Source: JANWZL01 sp041640815
GTDB lineage: Bacteria; Pseudomonadota; Gammaproteobacteria; Burkholderiales; Thiobacillaceae
Assembly (NCBI GenBank): GCA_041640815.1
Contig: JBEPZO010000023.1
Span: forward strand, 1-30,826
Direction of reading: 5' to 3'
DNA: 30,826 nucleotides
Shown piece after piece: positions 15,668 through 22,895 of the stretch. Position 1 is the stretch's first letter. Each line of letters opens with the position of its first letter. Position numbers and translations under genes: made by a program. The notes below the pieces were generated by a model that did not search any database, was not told the DNA's origin, and was given only the letters and a program-made list of their open reading frames with translations.

Positions 15668-16831
15668 TTGAACGTCCTTTTGTTGTCTGACGTCTATTTC
15701 CCGCGCATCAATGGGGTATCCACCTCCATCCAGACCCTGCGCAGGGAGCTAGAGGCCTCCGGCCACGAGGTGACCTTGGTCGCGCCCGCTTATGGCAGCG
15801 AGGAGGAGGAGGAGGTCGGCGTGGTGCGAGTGCAGGGGCATAGCCTACCCTTTGACCCCGAAGACCGCCTCATGCGCTGGGGCCGCCTCAACCAAAGCCT
15901 TGCGGCCCTGCCAGGACGTTACGACGTGGTGCACGTGCACACCCCCTTCCTCGCGCATTACGCCGGACTGCGCTATGCGCGGCAGCGCGCCCTGCCGCTG
16001 GTTGAGACCTATCACACCCTGTTTACGGAATACTTTCACCACTACCTGCCGGTCCTGCCGCGTCGCTGGCTCAAGGCCCTGGCACGCACGCTTTCCCGCC
16101 GCCAGTGCAACGCGGTCGATGCGGTGATCGCCCCCTCCGACCCCATGCGTCAAGCACTACTCGACTACGGCGTCAGCACACGCATCGAGGTGATCCCCAC
16201 CGGCCTGCTGCCCGAGTCCTTCATGCCGGGCAACGGCGCCGGTTTTCGCCAGGCCCATGGGCTGCCGCTGCATCAGCCCTTGCTGCTTTATGTCGGCCGG
16301 GTCGCCTTCGAGAAGAACATCGATTTCTTGTTGCGCATGTTCGCTGTACTGCGGCGTACCCATCCAGACGCCCACCTGGTCATCGCCGGCGAGGGCCCGG
16401 CAGAACACGACTTACACCGCGAGGCGCGCCGTCTGGGGCTCAGTACACACGTGCGCTTCGTCGGCTATCTCGATCGGCAGCAAGAGCTTAAGGATTGCTA
16501 TCGGGCAGCCGACCTGTTCGTATTCGCCTCGCGCACCGAGACCCAGGGACTCGTGCTGCTGGAGGCCATGGCCCAAGGCACACCGGTGGTGGCGCTGGCC
16601 GAGATGGGCACCAGGGACGTGCTCATCGATGGCGAGGGCTGCCGTATTGCGCCGGACGACCCCACAGCCTTCGCCGCCATCGTCGCCGAGCTGCTCGACG
16701 ACGCCGAAGCACGCCAGCGACTGTCGGCGGCGGCAGTAGCCTACGCCCAGGCCTGGCGCTCCGGGCGCATGGCCGAACGGGTGACAGCACTCTATGCCGA
16801 GCTCGTTAGCACCAGGCAGGGCGCCCGATGA
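15668..16831 (+). CDS. GT4-family glycosyltransferase
   Basis: A 387-residue GT-B fold glycosyltransferase. The N-terminal domain has LLLSDVYFPRINGVSTS (1-20), DVVHVHTPF and ETYHTLFTEY; the C-terminal nucleotide-sugar domain has LLYVGRVAFEKNID (206-219), VIAGEGP, and the E-x7-E motif FASRTETQGLVLLEA with E291 and E299. The closest recognisable pattern is the diacylglycerol alpha-glucosyltransferase/mannosyltransferase subgroup, so a lipid or phosphatidylinositol-like acceptor is possible, but donor and acceptor are not determinable. The start is TTG at 15668 with AGGATGAG upstream. An inverted repeat CGCTCGC/GCGAGCG (15603-15618) lies in its leader. Its stop is 4 bases before gluQ. Confidence 0.88.
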   Translation: MNVLLLSDVYFPRINGVSTSIQTLRRELEASGHEVTLVAPAYGSEEEEEVGVVRVQGHSLPFDPEDRLMRWGRLNQSLAALPGRYDVVHVHTPFLAHYAGLRYARQRALPLVETYHTLFTEYFHHYLPVLPRRWLKALARTLSRRQCNAVDAVIAPSDPMRQALLDYGVSTRIEVIPTGLLPESFMPGNGAGFRQAHGLPLHQPLLLYVGRVAFEKNIDFLLRMFAVLRRTHPDAHLVIAGEGPAEHDLHREARRLGLSTHVRFVGYLDRQQELKDCYRAADLFVFASRTETQGLVLLEAMAQGTPVVALAEMGTRDVLIDGEGCRIAPDDPTAFAAIVAELLDDAEARQRLSAAAVAYAQAWRSGRMAERVTALYAELVSTRQGAR

Positions 16832-16835
16832 GACC

Positions 16836-17756
16836 ATGACCCGCGGCGGTCACCGCGGCCGCTTCGCGCCCACCCCGAGCGGCCCTCTGCACTTCGGCTC
16901 TCTGGTCGCCGCCCTCGGCAGCTACCTAGAAGCCCGAGTGGCGAACGGCGAGTGGCTGGTGCGCATCGAGGACATCGACCCGCCACGCGTGGTGGCCGGC
17001 GCCGCCGACGACATCCTGCGCACCCTAGAGGCGTTCGGCTTCGAGTGGGACGGCCCCGTCGTCTATCAGAGCCAGCGTGGCGCGGCCTATGCCGCAGCAT
17101 TCGATCGGCTGCTCGGTGCGGGTATGGTCTATGCCTGCACCTGTAGCCGCAAACACATCGCCCAGCATGCCCGACGCGGCGTCGATGGCCCGATCTACCC
17201 CGGCAGCTGTCGCGGCCGCCGGCGCGATGCGCAGCAGGCCGCCTGGCGGCTCAAGGTGCCAGATGAGCGCATCGTCTTCGAGGATGCGCTGCAAGGCCGC
17301 GTCGCCTGTGCGGTGGCCGAGGAATGCGGTGACTTCGTGCTGCGACGCGCCGATGCGGTGTGGAGTTACCACCTCGCGGTGGTCATCGACGACGCCGAAC
17401 AGGGCGTCACCCATGTGGTGCGCGGCGCCGACCTGCTCGCCTCGACGCCACGCCAGATCGTGCTGCAGCGTCTGCTTGGGCTAGCCACGCCGAGTTATCT
17501 GCACTTGCCCGTGGTGCTCGATGCGCGCGGCGACAAGCTCTCCAAGCAGACCCTGGCCAAGCCGCTCGATCGGCGCTCGCCGCTTACTGCCCTGCTGGCG
17601 GCATGGGCATTCCTGGGTCTGCCGGTGGAGCCCGTCGGCAGCGTGCCCGAGTTTTGGGCCATGGCGCGTGCGCGCTGGTCATCGTCGCTGCTGCCGCGCA
17701 TACGCAGCAAGCGGCTACCGCACGCAGGGTTGGTCGCCGCTGCCCCCATCACCTGA
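16836..17756 (+). CDS. gluQ: Glutamyl-Q tRNA(Asp) synthetase
   Basis: Truncated glutamyl-tRNA synthetase paralogue that attaches glutamate to queuosine in the anticodon of tRNA(Asp) rather than to a 3' end. The 306-residue product has RFAPTPSGPLHFGSL at 9-23 (HIGH-type motif), the zinc ligands C101, C103, Y121 and C125, and the KMSKS-like KLSKQ at 234-238; it lacks the anticodon-binding domain, as expected. The ATG at 16836 is used because the protein then starts directly before the catalytic motif; the frame is open upstream to 16794. Convergent with the sulfurylase/kinase gene, sharing 8 bases at the 3' ends. Confidence 0.93.
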   Translation: MTRGGHRGRFAPTPSGPLHFGSLVAALGSYLEARVANGEWLVRIEDIDPPRVVAGAADDILRTLEAFGFEWDGPVVYQSQRGAAYAAAFDRLLGAGMVYACTCSRKHIAQHARRGVDGPIYPGSCRGRRRDAQQAAWRLKVPDERIVFEDALQGRVACAVAEECGDFVLRRADAVWSYHLAVVIDDAEQGVTHVVRGADLLASTPRQIVLQRLLGLATPSYLHLPVVLDARGDKLSKQTLAKPLDRRSPLTALLAAWAFLGLPVEPVGSVPEFWAMARARWSSSLLPRIRSKRLPHAGLVAAAPIT

Positions 17757-19443
17757 GATAACCCTCGTGCTCGAGCCGCAACACCACCTTTTGCACCGCC
17801 TCCTCGACGCTGTATTGTGAGGTGTCGATGGTGAGTTCCGGCTGCTCTGGGGCCTCGTAGGGGTCGGAGACACCGGTGAACTCTGGGATCAGGCCCGCCC
17901 TCGCCTTGGCGTACAGGCCCTTGCGATCGCGTGCCTCGCACACCTCGATGGGGGTGGAGACATAGACCTCGATGAAGCCGCCCCAAGGTTCGATCATGGC
18001 GCGCACGTCACGGCGGGTGGCGCGGTAGGGGGCGATGGGGGCACAGATGGCAATGCCGCCATGCTTGGTGATTTCGGCGGCGACGAAGCCGATGCGCCGG
18101 ATGTTGATATCGCGGTGCGCGCGCGAGAAGCCGAGCTCGCTCGACAGATGCCTGCGCACGATGTCGCCATCGAGCAGGGTCACGCGCCGGCCACCCATCT
18201 CCATGAGCTTGACCGCCAGGGCGCGCGCGATGGTGGATTTGCCGGCGCCAGACAGGCCGGTGAAGAACACCGTGAAGCCCTGCCGACTGCGCGGCGGATA
18301 GGCCTTGCGCAGCTCTTCGACCACCTCGGGGTAGGTATACCAGTCCGGCACGCGCAGGTCATGCATCAGCCGGCGCGCCAGCTCGGCGTCGTTCAGGCTG
18401 AGCGCGCGCGCACCCTCGGGCAGCGCGTCCTCGCTGAGATAGGCGTCCTGATCCTCGACGTACACCAAGCGCGGGAAGGGGACCAATTCCACGCCCACCG
18501 CCTCTTTAAGCCGTGCCTGCATGGCGGCGCTGAGGCCAAGGACATCGGCCCCCCGCCGCTGCTCGCCTTCGCGCACGCTCTCGCCGCCGACCACCAGCTC
18601 GCTACAGCCGTAATTGCGCGCGATGATCGCCTTGTACATCACCGCTCTCGCCCCCGACAGGGTGGGCGGCAGGGGGCTCACCGCCAGCATGGTGGTGGCC
18701 GCGGGGAAGCGTGGCTGGATGGCCTGGCAGGCGCGCAAGCGGGAAAAGTGCAAGGGGTCGTGCACCGGATCAAAGCCACCTGCGACGTGGATGAACAGAT
18801 TGGCCTCGCGCTCGGCAGCCGCGCGCAGGTAAAACTCGTGCTGCGGGCGATGCATGGGCTGGGAGGGCATCACCGCCAGCACCCGCCGCCAGCCGCGGCG
18901 AGCAAACTGGGCGCGCGCCTCGGCGGGCGTCAGGCGCAGGGTGAGGAAGTCATGCCGCGCGGGTAGTGACACCCCCTCCACCCGGCCAGCGACATAGCAC
19001 TGGCCGGCGTCAGCCAGGGGTGCTGTGAGCGGCGCACCCGAGGACGCGGCCAGCGCCCGCTCGCGCTCCGGATCGGCGGGCCACACCTCCTTAACGTGCA
19101 GGACCGCTGGCATGAAGCCCTCAGCGTCGCGTAGCGCCACGGTTTGTCCAGGCTTGAGTCCCTCTGCCTGTTTGGCGGCGATGGCCAGCACCGTCGGCCA
19201 GGGCCAAAAGCGACCGTCGGCAAGTTCCAGCCTGGCCAAAACGGCCTCCAGGTCGGCACGGCCGAGATAGCCTGTGAGAGGGCTCAAGGCGCCGGTGAGC
19301 ATGAGCTCCAGGTCGCACATCTGCCGCCAGTCGAGGTCGAGCGACGGGAAGTGCGTCGCGGCCTGCCGGATGGCCTGGGCGCGGTAGGCGTCCACCAGCA
19401 ACATGGGCAGCTCGCCACCATAGGGGGGGATGAGGTTCTGCAT
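17749..19443 (-). CDS. ATP-sulfurylase-like domain (motif-less) fused to APS kinase
   Basis: A 564-residue two-domain protein with the order of the Aquifex bifunctional Sat-CysC. The C-terminal APS kinase (about 385-564) is intact: P-loop GLSGAGKST at 396-404, DGDIVRRHLSSELGFS at 425-440, DINIRRIGFVA and FTGVSDPYE; it would make PAPS from APS. The N-terminal part has the PUA-like and catalytic folds (DLELMLTGALSPLTGY; AIIARNYGCSELVVGG), but the catalytic QTRNPxHxxH motif reads MPSQPMHRPQ (192-201) and the GRDHAG loop reads GGESVR (286-291). So the sulfate-binding arginine and the HxxH spacing are lost. Databases would probably call it bifunctional; I doubt sulfurylase activity. It is preceded 4 bases upstream by a DHH phosphoesterase. 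Confidence 0.88.
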   Translation of the reverse strand: MQNLIPPYGGELPMLLVDAYRAQAIRQAATHFPSLDLDWRQMCDLELMLTGALSPLTGYLGRADLEAVLARLELADGRFWPWPTVLAIAAKQAEGLKPGQTVALRDAEGFMPAVLHVKEVWPADPERERALAASSGAPLTAPLADAGQCYVAGRVEGVSLPARHDFLTLRLTPAEARAQFARRGWRRVLAVMPSQPMHRPQHEFYLRAAAEREANLFIHVAGGFDPVHDPLHFSRLRACQAIQPRFPAATTMLAVSPLPPTLSGARAVMYKAIIARNYGCSELVVGGESVREGEQRRGADVLGLSAAMQARLKEAVGVELVPFPRLVYVEDQDAYLSEDALPEGARALSLNDAELARRLMHDLRVPDWYTYPEVVEELRKAYPPRSRQGFTVFFTGLSGAGKSTIARALAVKLMEMGGRRVTLLDGDIVRRHLSSELGFSRAHRDINIRRIGFVAAEITKHGGIAICAPIAPYRATRRDVRAMIEPWGGFIEVYVSTPIEVCEARDRKGLYAKARAGLIPEFTGVSDPYEAPEQPELTIDTSQYSVEEAVQKVVLRLEHEGYLR

Positions 19444-19447
19444 GGGT

Positions 19448-20404
19448 TCAGTCGGGATAGGTCGCGTAGAAGGCGCGGATGAAATCGGGCAGCCGATCTT
19501 CAGGCAGGACGTTGATGCCGGCGGCCGCCTTGCGTCCCCCGCCGGTTGGGAACTGGCGGCAGAGCGCGTCGGCCCCCGTCCGGTTTGTCAGCGGTGCACG
19601 CACGCTCACCACGTAGTGCCCTTGAGACGAGCGCGTGAGCAGGGCATGCGCGCGTTGCGGGTAACGGCTGGCCAGGGCATTCGCATAGGCGCCGGCGACG
19701 CGACGCGCCCACGCTGCATCGGGTAACACGAACACCGCCCCCGATTGCCTGACCTCCAAGGGCGGGACGGCGTTGGCCGCGGCCATGTCGGCGGCATAAC
19801 CCGCGCGCAGGGCGGCAAACTCCGGCGCTTCAGCGATGAAGACGAACGGGTCCGTATAGGCGTGCAGCCGCCGATAGAGCGCATCGGGGGGGAAATAGAG
19901 GTCCTCGACGCGCTCGCCATAGGCGTTGTAATTGAGGTATTGCCCCAGTTCGCGCAGCTGTGCCAGGCGATCCTCCGCAAGCCCCAGCGGGGCGGCGGCA
20001 CGGCGAGCAGCATCGTCCAGGTTGTCGCCGAAGGCGGCGACCACCGCCCAGGGTCTATACTTGCCTTTGAGGTATCGGTCGACGATGAGGCTGGTGCAGA
20101 CGTCCGCAGCCGTGTCGATATGGGGCTCGAAGCAGGCATGCACGGGCAGCTCGCCCGGATCGTGGTGATCGAACCAGCGCACGCGCACGCCTTGCTCGAG
20201 CAGCGCTCGCAGCGGGGCGATGTTCTTCTGCACGGCGATGTCGAGGGCGGTGACCTCGTCGCCCGCCTTGGCCGAGATGCGTTCGATGAGCGCGATGTCG
20301 CGCTTCACACCGGTGACGAGCTGGCTGTCCACCGGCTCATGTAAACGCAACTGGTGCAGGGCGCAGAGGCCATCGGCATCGCCGTTGAAGGCGTCGAAGT
20401 TCAT
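19448..20404 (-). CDS. DHH-family phosphoesterase
   Basis: A 318-residue protein of the RecJ/NrnA-like DHH superfamily. Metal-ligand motifs are FNGDADG (D9, D11), TALDIAV (D55) and FDHHDPGE (D79-H80-H81), with a C-terminal DHHA1-like end FPTGGGRKAAAG (GGGR at 288-291, where many relatives have GGGH). ATG 20404 was chosen because it starts right before the first motif; a longer frame from 20473 would overlap the divergent VanZ gene. Known relatives degrade nano-RNA, c-di-AMP breakdown products or pAp. Because its stop is 4 bases from the APS-kinase fusion gene, pAp recycling is an attractive inference, not shown by the sequence. Confidence 0.83.
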   Translation of the reverse strand: MNFDAFNGDADGLCALHQLRLHEPVDSQLVTGVKRDIALIERISAKAGDEVTALDIAVQKNIAPLRALLEQGVRVRWFDHHDPGELPVHACFEPHIDTAADVCTSLIVDRYLKGKYRPWAVVAAFGDNLDDAARRAAAPLGLAEDRLAQLRELGQYLNYNAYGERVEDLYFPPDALYRRLHAYTDPFVFIAEAPEFAALRAGYAADMAAANAVPPLEVRQSGAVFVLPDAAWARRVAGAYANALASRYPQRAHALLTRSSQGHYVVSVRAPLTNRTGADALCRQFPTGGGRKAAAGINVLPEDRLPDFIRAFYATYPD

Positions 20405-20466
20405 GTTGGCGCGACAGAGATGGTCTAGCGTATGTGTGTGATGGCTAATCGGCAGATAGGCGGCAA

Positions 20467-21504
20467 ATGTCAAGCGACCTGAGGCGGCGTACCCGCGCGT
20501 GGCTGCCGTTGGCCGGCTACGTCGTCTTCCTCCTAGTCAGCAGCTTGCATCCCTACAGCGGCTGGCGGCCTGTCGACGCCTGGTCGTTGCAGTTTATCAC
20601 GGCGCCACTACCGCCCTTCATCACGCGCACGGACCTCTCCACCAACTTTCTAGTCTACCTGCCGCTGGGCTATCTGCTGGCCATCAATTTGGCGCAACCG
20701 CGCCGACGGGGTCGGGCCGTGCTATTCGCCACCCTAGCTGGCCTCACCCTGAGCCTTGCCCTCGAAAGCCTGCAGCAACTCATCCCCGGGCGCATCGCCT
20801 CCAACCTCGACGCAGTGCTCAACGCCCTCGGCAGCCTTACCGGCGCGCTGCTGAGCCTGCACCATCGCCGGCTGTTACGCGCAGCGCGTTGGGTGCGCCG
20901 CTGGCGCCTGGCCTGGTTCCGGCCTGGCTTGCGGGTCAATCTGGGGCTTGCCCTCATCGTCCTGTGGGGACTGGCGCAGTTTTCCCTGCTGCCGGTGCCC
21001 GGAGCGGGCTGGCTCGAACTGCACCTGCGTCCGTTGGACATGGCCCCTGGCGGCCTCGATCAGCTCAACGTGGCGTGGTTTGCCGCCGTCGCCCTGGAGA
21101 TGGCCGCCCTGGGCGCCTTCACCGCTTGCCTGCTGCGCCCTGGCCGCTATGTCAGCGCCTTGGCCCTGCTTTATCTGCTCGCCTTCACCTGCAAGCTGCT
21201 GGCCGCCACGGTGCTGCTCAAGCTCAAGGTGGTCGGCGGGGTGTTGTCGTTGGAGACCCTGAGCGCCTTCGTCCTGGCCTTCTGGCTGCTGCTGACGCCA
21301 TGGGTGTCAAGGCATCGGCGCATCAGCGCCGCCACCCTGCTCGCGGCCATCTTGCTCATGCGAGTCTGGCTGGGTAGTTATTTGTTTTTTCCCAACGCCA
21401 GTCTGCTCAATATCGTCGGCCTGGCGAAGGCGGTCGCATCGTTTTGGCCATGGCTTGCGCTGATCATTTTGATCGTTCTAACCGGCAAATGGCGCGCAAT
21501 GTAA
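20467..21504 (+). CDS. VanZ-like integral membrane protein
   Basis: A 345-residue polytopic membrane protein. The N-terminal half is a VanZ domain: a first hydrophobic segment ending VSSLHPYSGW, TNFLVYLPLGYLLA (59-72), then ESLQQLIPGRIASNLDAVLN with E100, Q103, PGR 107-109, D115 and N119. The C-terminal half (about 155-345) adds five or so further hydrophobic segments with no recognised domain. VanZ itself gives low-level teicoplanin resistance; in Gram-negatives the role is unknown, perhaps in envelope polysaccharide or lipid processing. Transcribed divergently from the DHH gene with 62 bases between starts. Confidence 0.82.
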   Translation: MSSDLRRRTRAWLPLAGYVVFLLVSSLHPYSGWRPVDAWSLQFITAPLPPFITRTDLSTNFLVYLPLGYLLAINLAQPRRRGRAVLFATLAGLTLSLALESLQQLIPGRIASNLDAVLNALGSLTGALLSLHHRRLLRAARWVRRWRLAWFRPGLRVNLGLALIVLWGLAQFSLLPVPGAGWLELHLRPLDMAPGGLDQLNVAWFAAVALEMAALGAFTACLLRPGRYVSALALLYLLAFTCKLLAATVLLKLKVVGGVLSLETLSAFVLAFWLLLTPWVSRHRRISAATLLAAILLMRVWLGSYLFFPNASLLNIVGLAKAVASFWPWLALIILIVLTGKWRAM

Positions 21505-21640
21505 CCTCCAACAGTCTGGGAGACGAACAGCGTTACAGCTATCGTCTTAACCCTGACCTGAACGACACCAGGGCAGGATCGGCCTTGCAGTCGACTAACC
21601 TGTGATCATGCTGCTTCAGGGCAAAGCTGGATTCTCTAGA

Positions 21641-22195
21641 CTACTCACTGCCTGCGCTCAGGCTGGTTAAATGAGCGGCCAACAGGGGTTCGAGCCAGGC
21701 CACCAGGCTGGATACGCTCTGCCGGCCCGTATCCAGGACGATGTGCGCAGTCTCCAAGTAGAGGGGGTGCCGCAAGGCGTATAGCTCCTGCAGCTTTTTG
21801 AGGGGGTCTTCGGTTTGCAGCAGCGGGCGATTGCGGTCGTGCCGGGTGCGTAGCCAGAGCTCATGCGGCTGCGCGTGGAGATAGACGACGATACCGCGCG
21901 TTTTCAAATGCTGCCGGTTCTGCGGGTCGAGGACGGCACCACCGCCGGTGGCGAGAACGATGCCCTGGCGTTGCGTGAGCTCATCGATGATGGCCGACTC
22001 GCGGCGGCGAAACCCCGTTTCCCCTTCGATCTCGAAGATGGTGGGGATGGATACGCCACAACGCGCGACGATCTCGTGATCCGAGTCGAGGAAGTGCAGT
22101 CGGCGCTCGCGGGCGAGCACGCGCCCGATGGTGGTCTTGCCAGCACCCATGAGGCCGATGAGGAAGATGTTGTCGCGAGGCGGCATGCGGTTCAT
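21641..22195 (-). CDS. aroK: Shikimate kinase
   Basis: Phosphorylates shikimate at O3 in the chorismate pathway. The 184-residue product has Walker A GLMGAGKTT at 14-22, the substrate-binding DSD at 37-39, GETGFRRRE (R63) near 58-66, the GGG loop (84-86) in LATGGGAV, and the lid RNRPLL. Lengths and motifs are standard. Unusually for this group, no aroB follows: downstream on the same strand comes 136 bases of spacer and then the convergent VanZ gene. Upstream is dciA. Confidence 0.95.
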   Translation of the reverse strand: MNRMPPRDNIFLIGLMGAGKTTIGRVLARERRLHFLDSDHEIVARCGVSIPTIFEIEGETGFRRRESAIIDELTQRQGIVLATGGGAVLDPQNRQHLKTRGIVVYLHAQPHELWLRTRHDRNRPLLQTEDPLKKLQELYALRHPLYLETAHIVLDTGRQSVSSLVAWLEPLLAAHLTSLSAGSE

Positions 22196-22254
22196 GGCGT
22201 GTGGCTGTCGGTTGCGCCAGTTTACCGTGATCGCGCTCGCCCTGCATGCGCCCT

Positions 22255-22779
22255 TCAGGGTGATGCCGAACGCTGGTGTTGCAGCAGACGCTTAACCGCC
22301 CCCTTCAGTTCACCCGGCGGCAGGGACTGTTCCAGGCTGTGCCAGGCCGCCAACGCGGCCTCGCTCATGCCAGGTTTGGCTGGCTTGTCTGGCGCCGGCC
22401 AGTCGGCGCGCACTTTGACCTTGATCGCCGTGATCTGCCGCGCCGAGGTACTCAGCGCCTGCGCCAGGGTCGTGGCCTGACTGCGCAGGCGCGCCGCCGC
22501 CGCTCCATAACTGCAATAGATCAACACCGTCTGCCCTTGCAGCGCCACCACCCGGCACGCACGCGTCAGACCCGGCGGCGCGACGCGAGCGAACAACCGG
22601 TTGAGCTCGGCAAGCTGTCTTGCCTCTGGCAGCGCCAAGTTGAACGACCGATCAGCGGCCAGCAGCGCACTGATCCGTAGCGGCAGATCGCAGCGCTGCG
22701 TCGGCATGGTCGCGCCAGGCGCCACTTCCGTGCTGTGCGCGGCAGCGAGCAAGCGTGGAGTGGCTACAGATGGGGGCAT
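22255..22779 (-). CDS. DciA/DUF721-family protein
   Basis: Likely helicase-loader type protein (DciA family, DUF721) or a shorter DUF721 relative. The conserved core is WHSLEQSLPPGEL-like only at the C-terminus, while the middle carries LNRLFARVAPPGLTRACRVVALQGQTVLIYCSYGAAAARLRSQ, matching the DUF721 pattern of a beta-strand/helix KH-like fold. Its position divergent from secA is typical of beta- and gammaproteobacteria. The start is uncertain: ATG 22779 gives 174 residues, TTG 22791 adds 4, ATG 22707 would remove 24 unconserved residues; none has a Shine-Dalgarno sequence. Confidence 0.75.
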   Translation of the reverse strand: MPPSVATPRLLAAAHSTEVAPGATMPTQRCDLPLRISALLAADRSFNLALPEARQLAELNRLFARVAPPGLTRACRVVALQGQTVLIYCSYGAAAARLRSQATTLAQALSTSARQITAIKVKVRADWPAPDKPAKPGMSEAALAAWHSLEQSLPPGELKGAVKRLLQHQRSASP

Positions 22780-22844
22780 TGCGGCGGTCAAACACGCTTA
22801 AGAAAGGGGCCTGTCGCCGTATGTTACCATTGTGCATTTGAGGC

Positions 22845-22860
22845 CGGCCGCGCTCGGCCG
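22845..22860 (+). promoter_or_regulatory. GC hairpin in the secA leader
   Basis: Perfect stem CGGCCG/CGGCCG with a CGCT loop, 35 bases ahead of the secA ATG. A weak promoter candidate lies just upstream (TTAAGA 22798-22803, 16 bases, TATGTT 22820-22825). There is no secM-like gene. Whether the hairpin regulates secA is unknown. Confidence 0.35.
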
Positions 22861-22895
22861 TACCCACGCTTTAGCCCCTATCTTCACAAGCTTTC

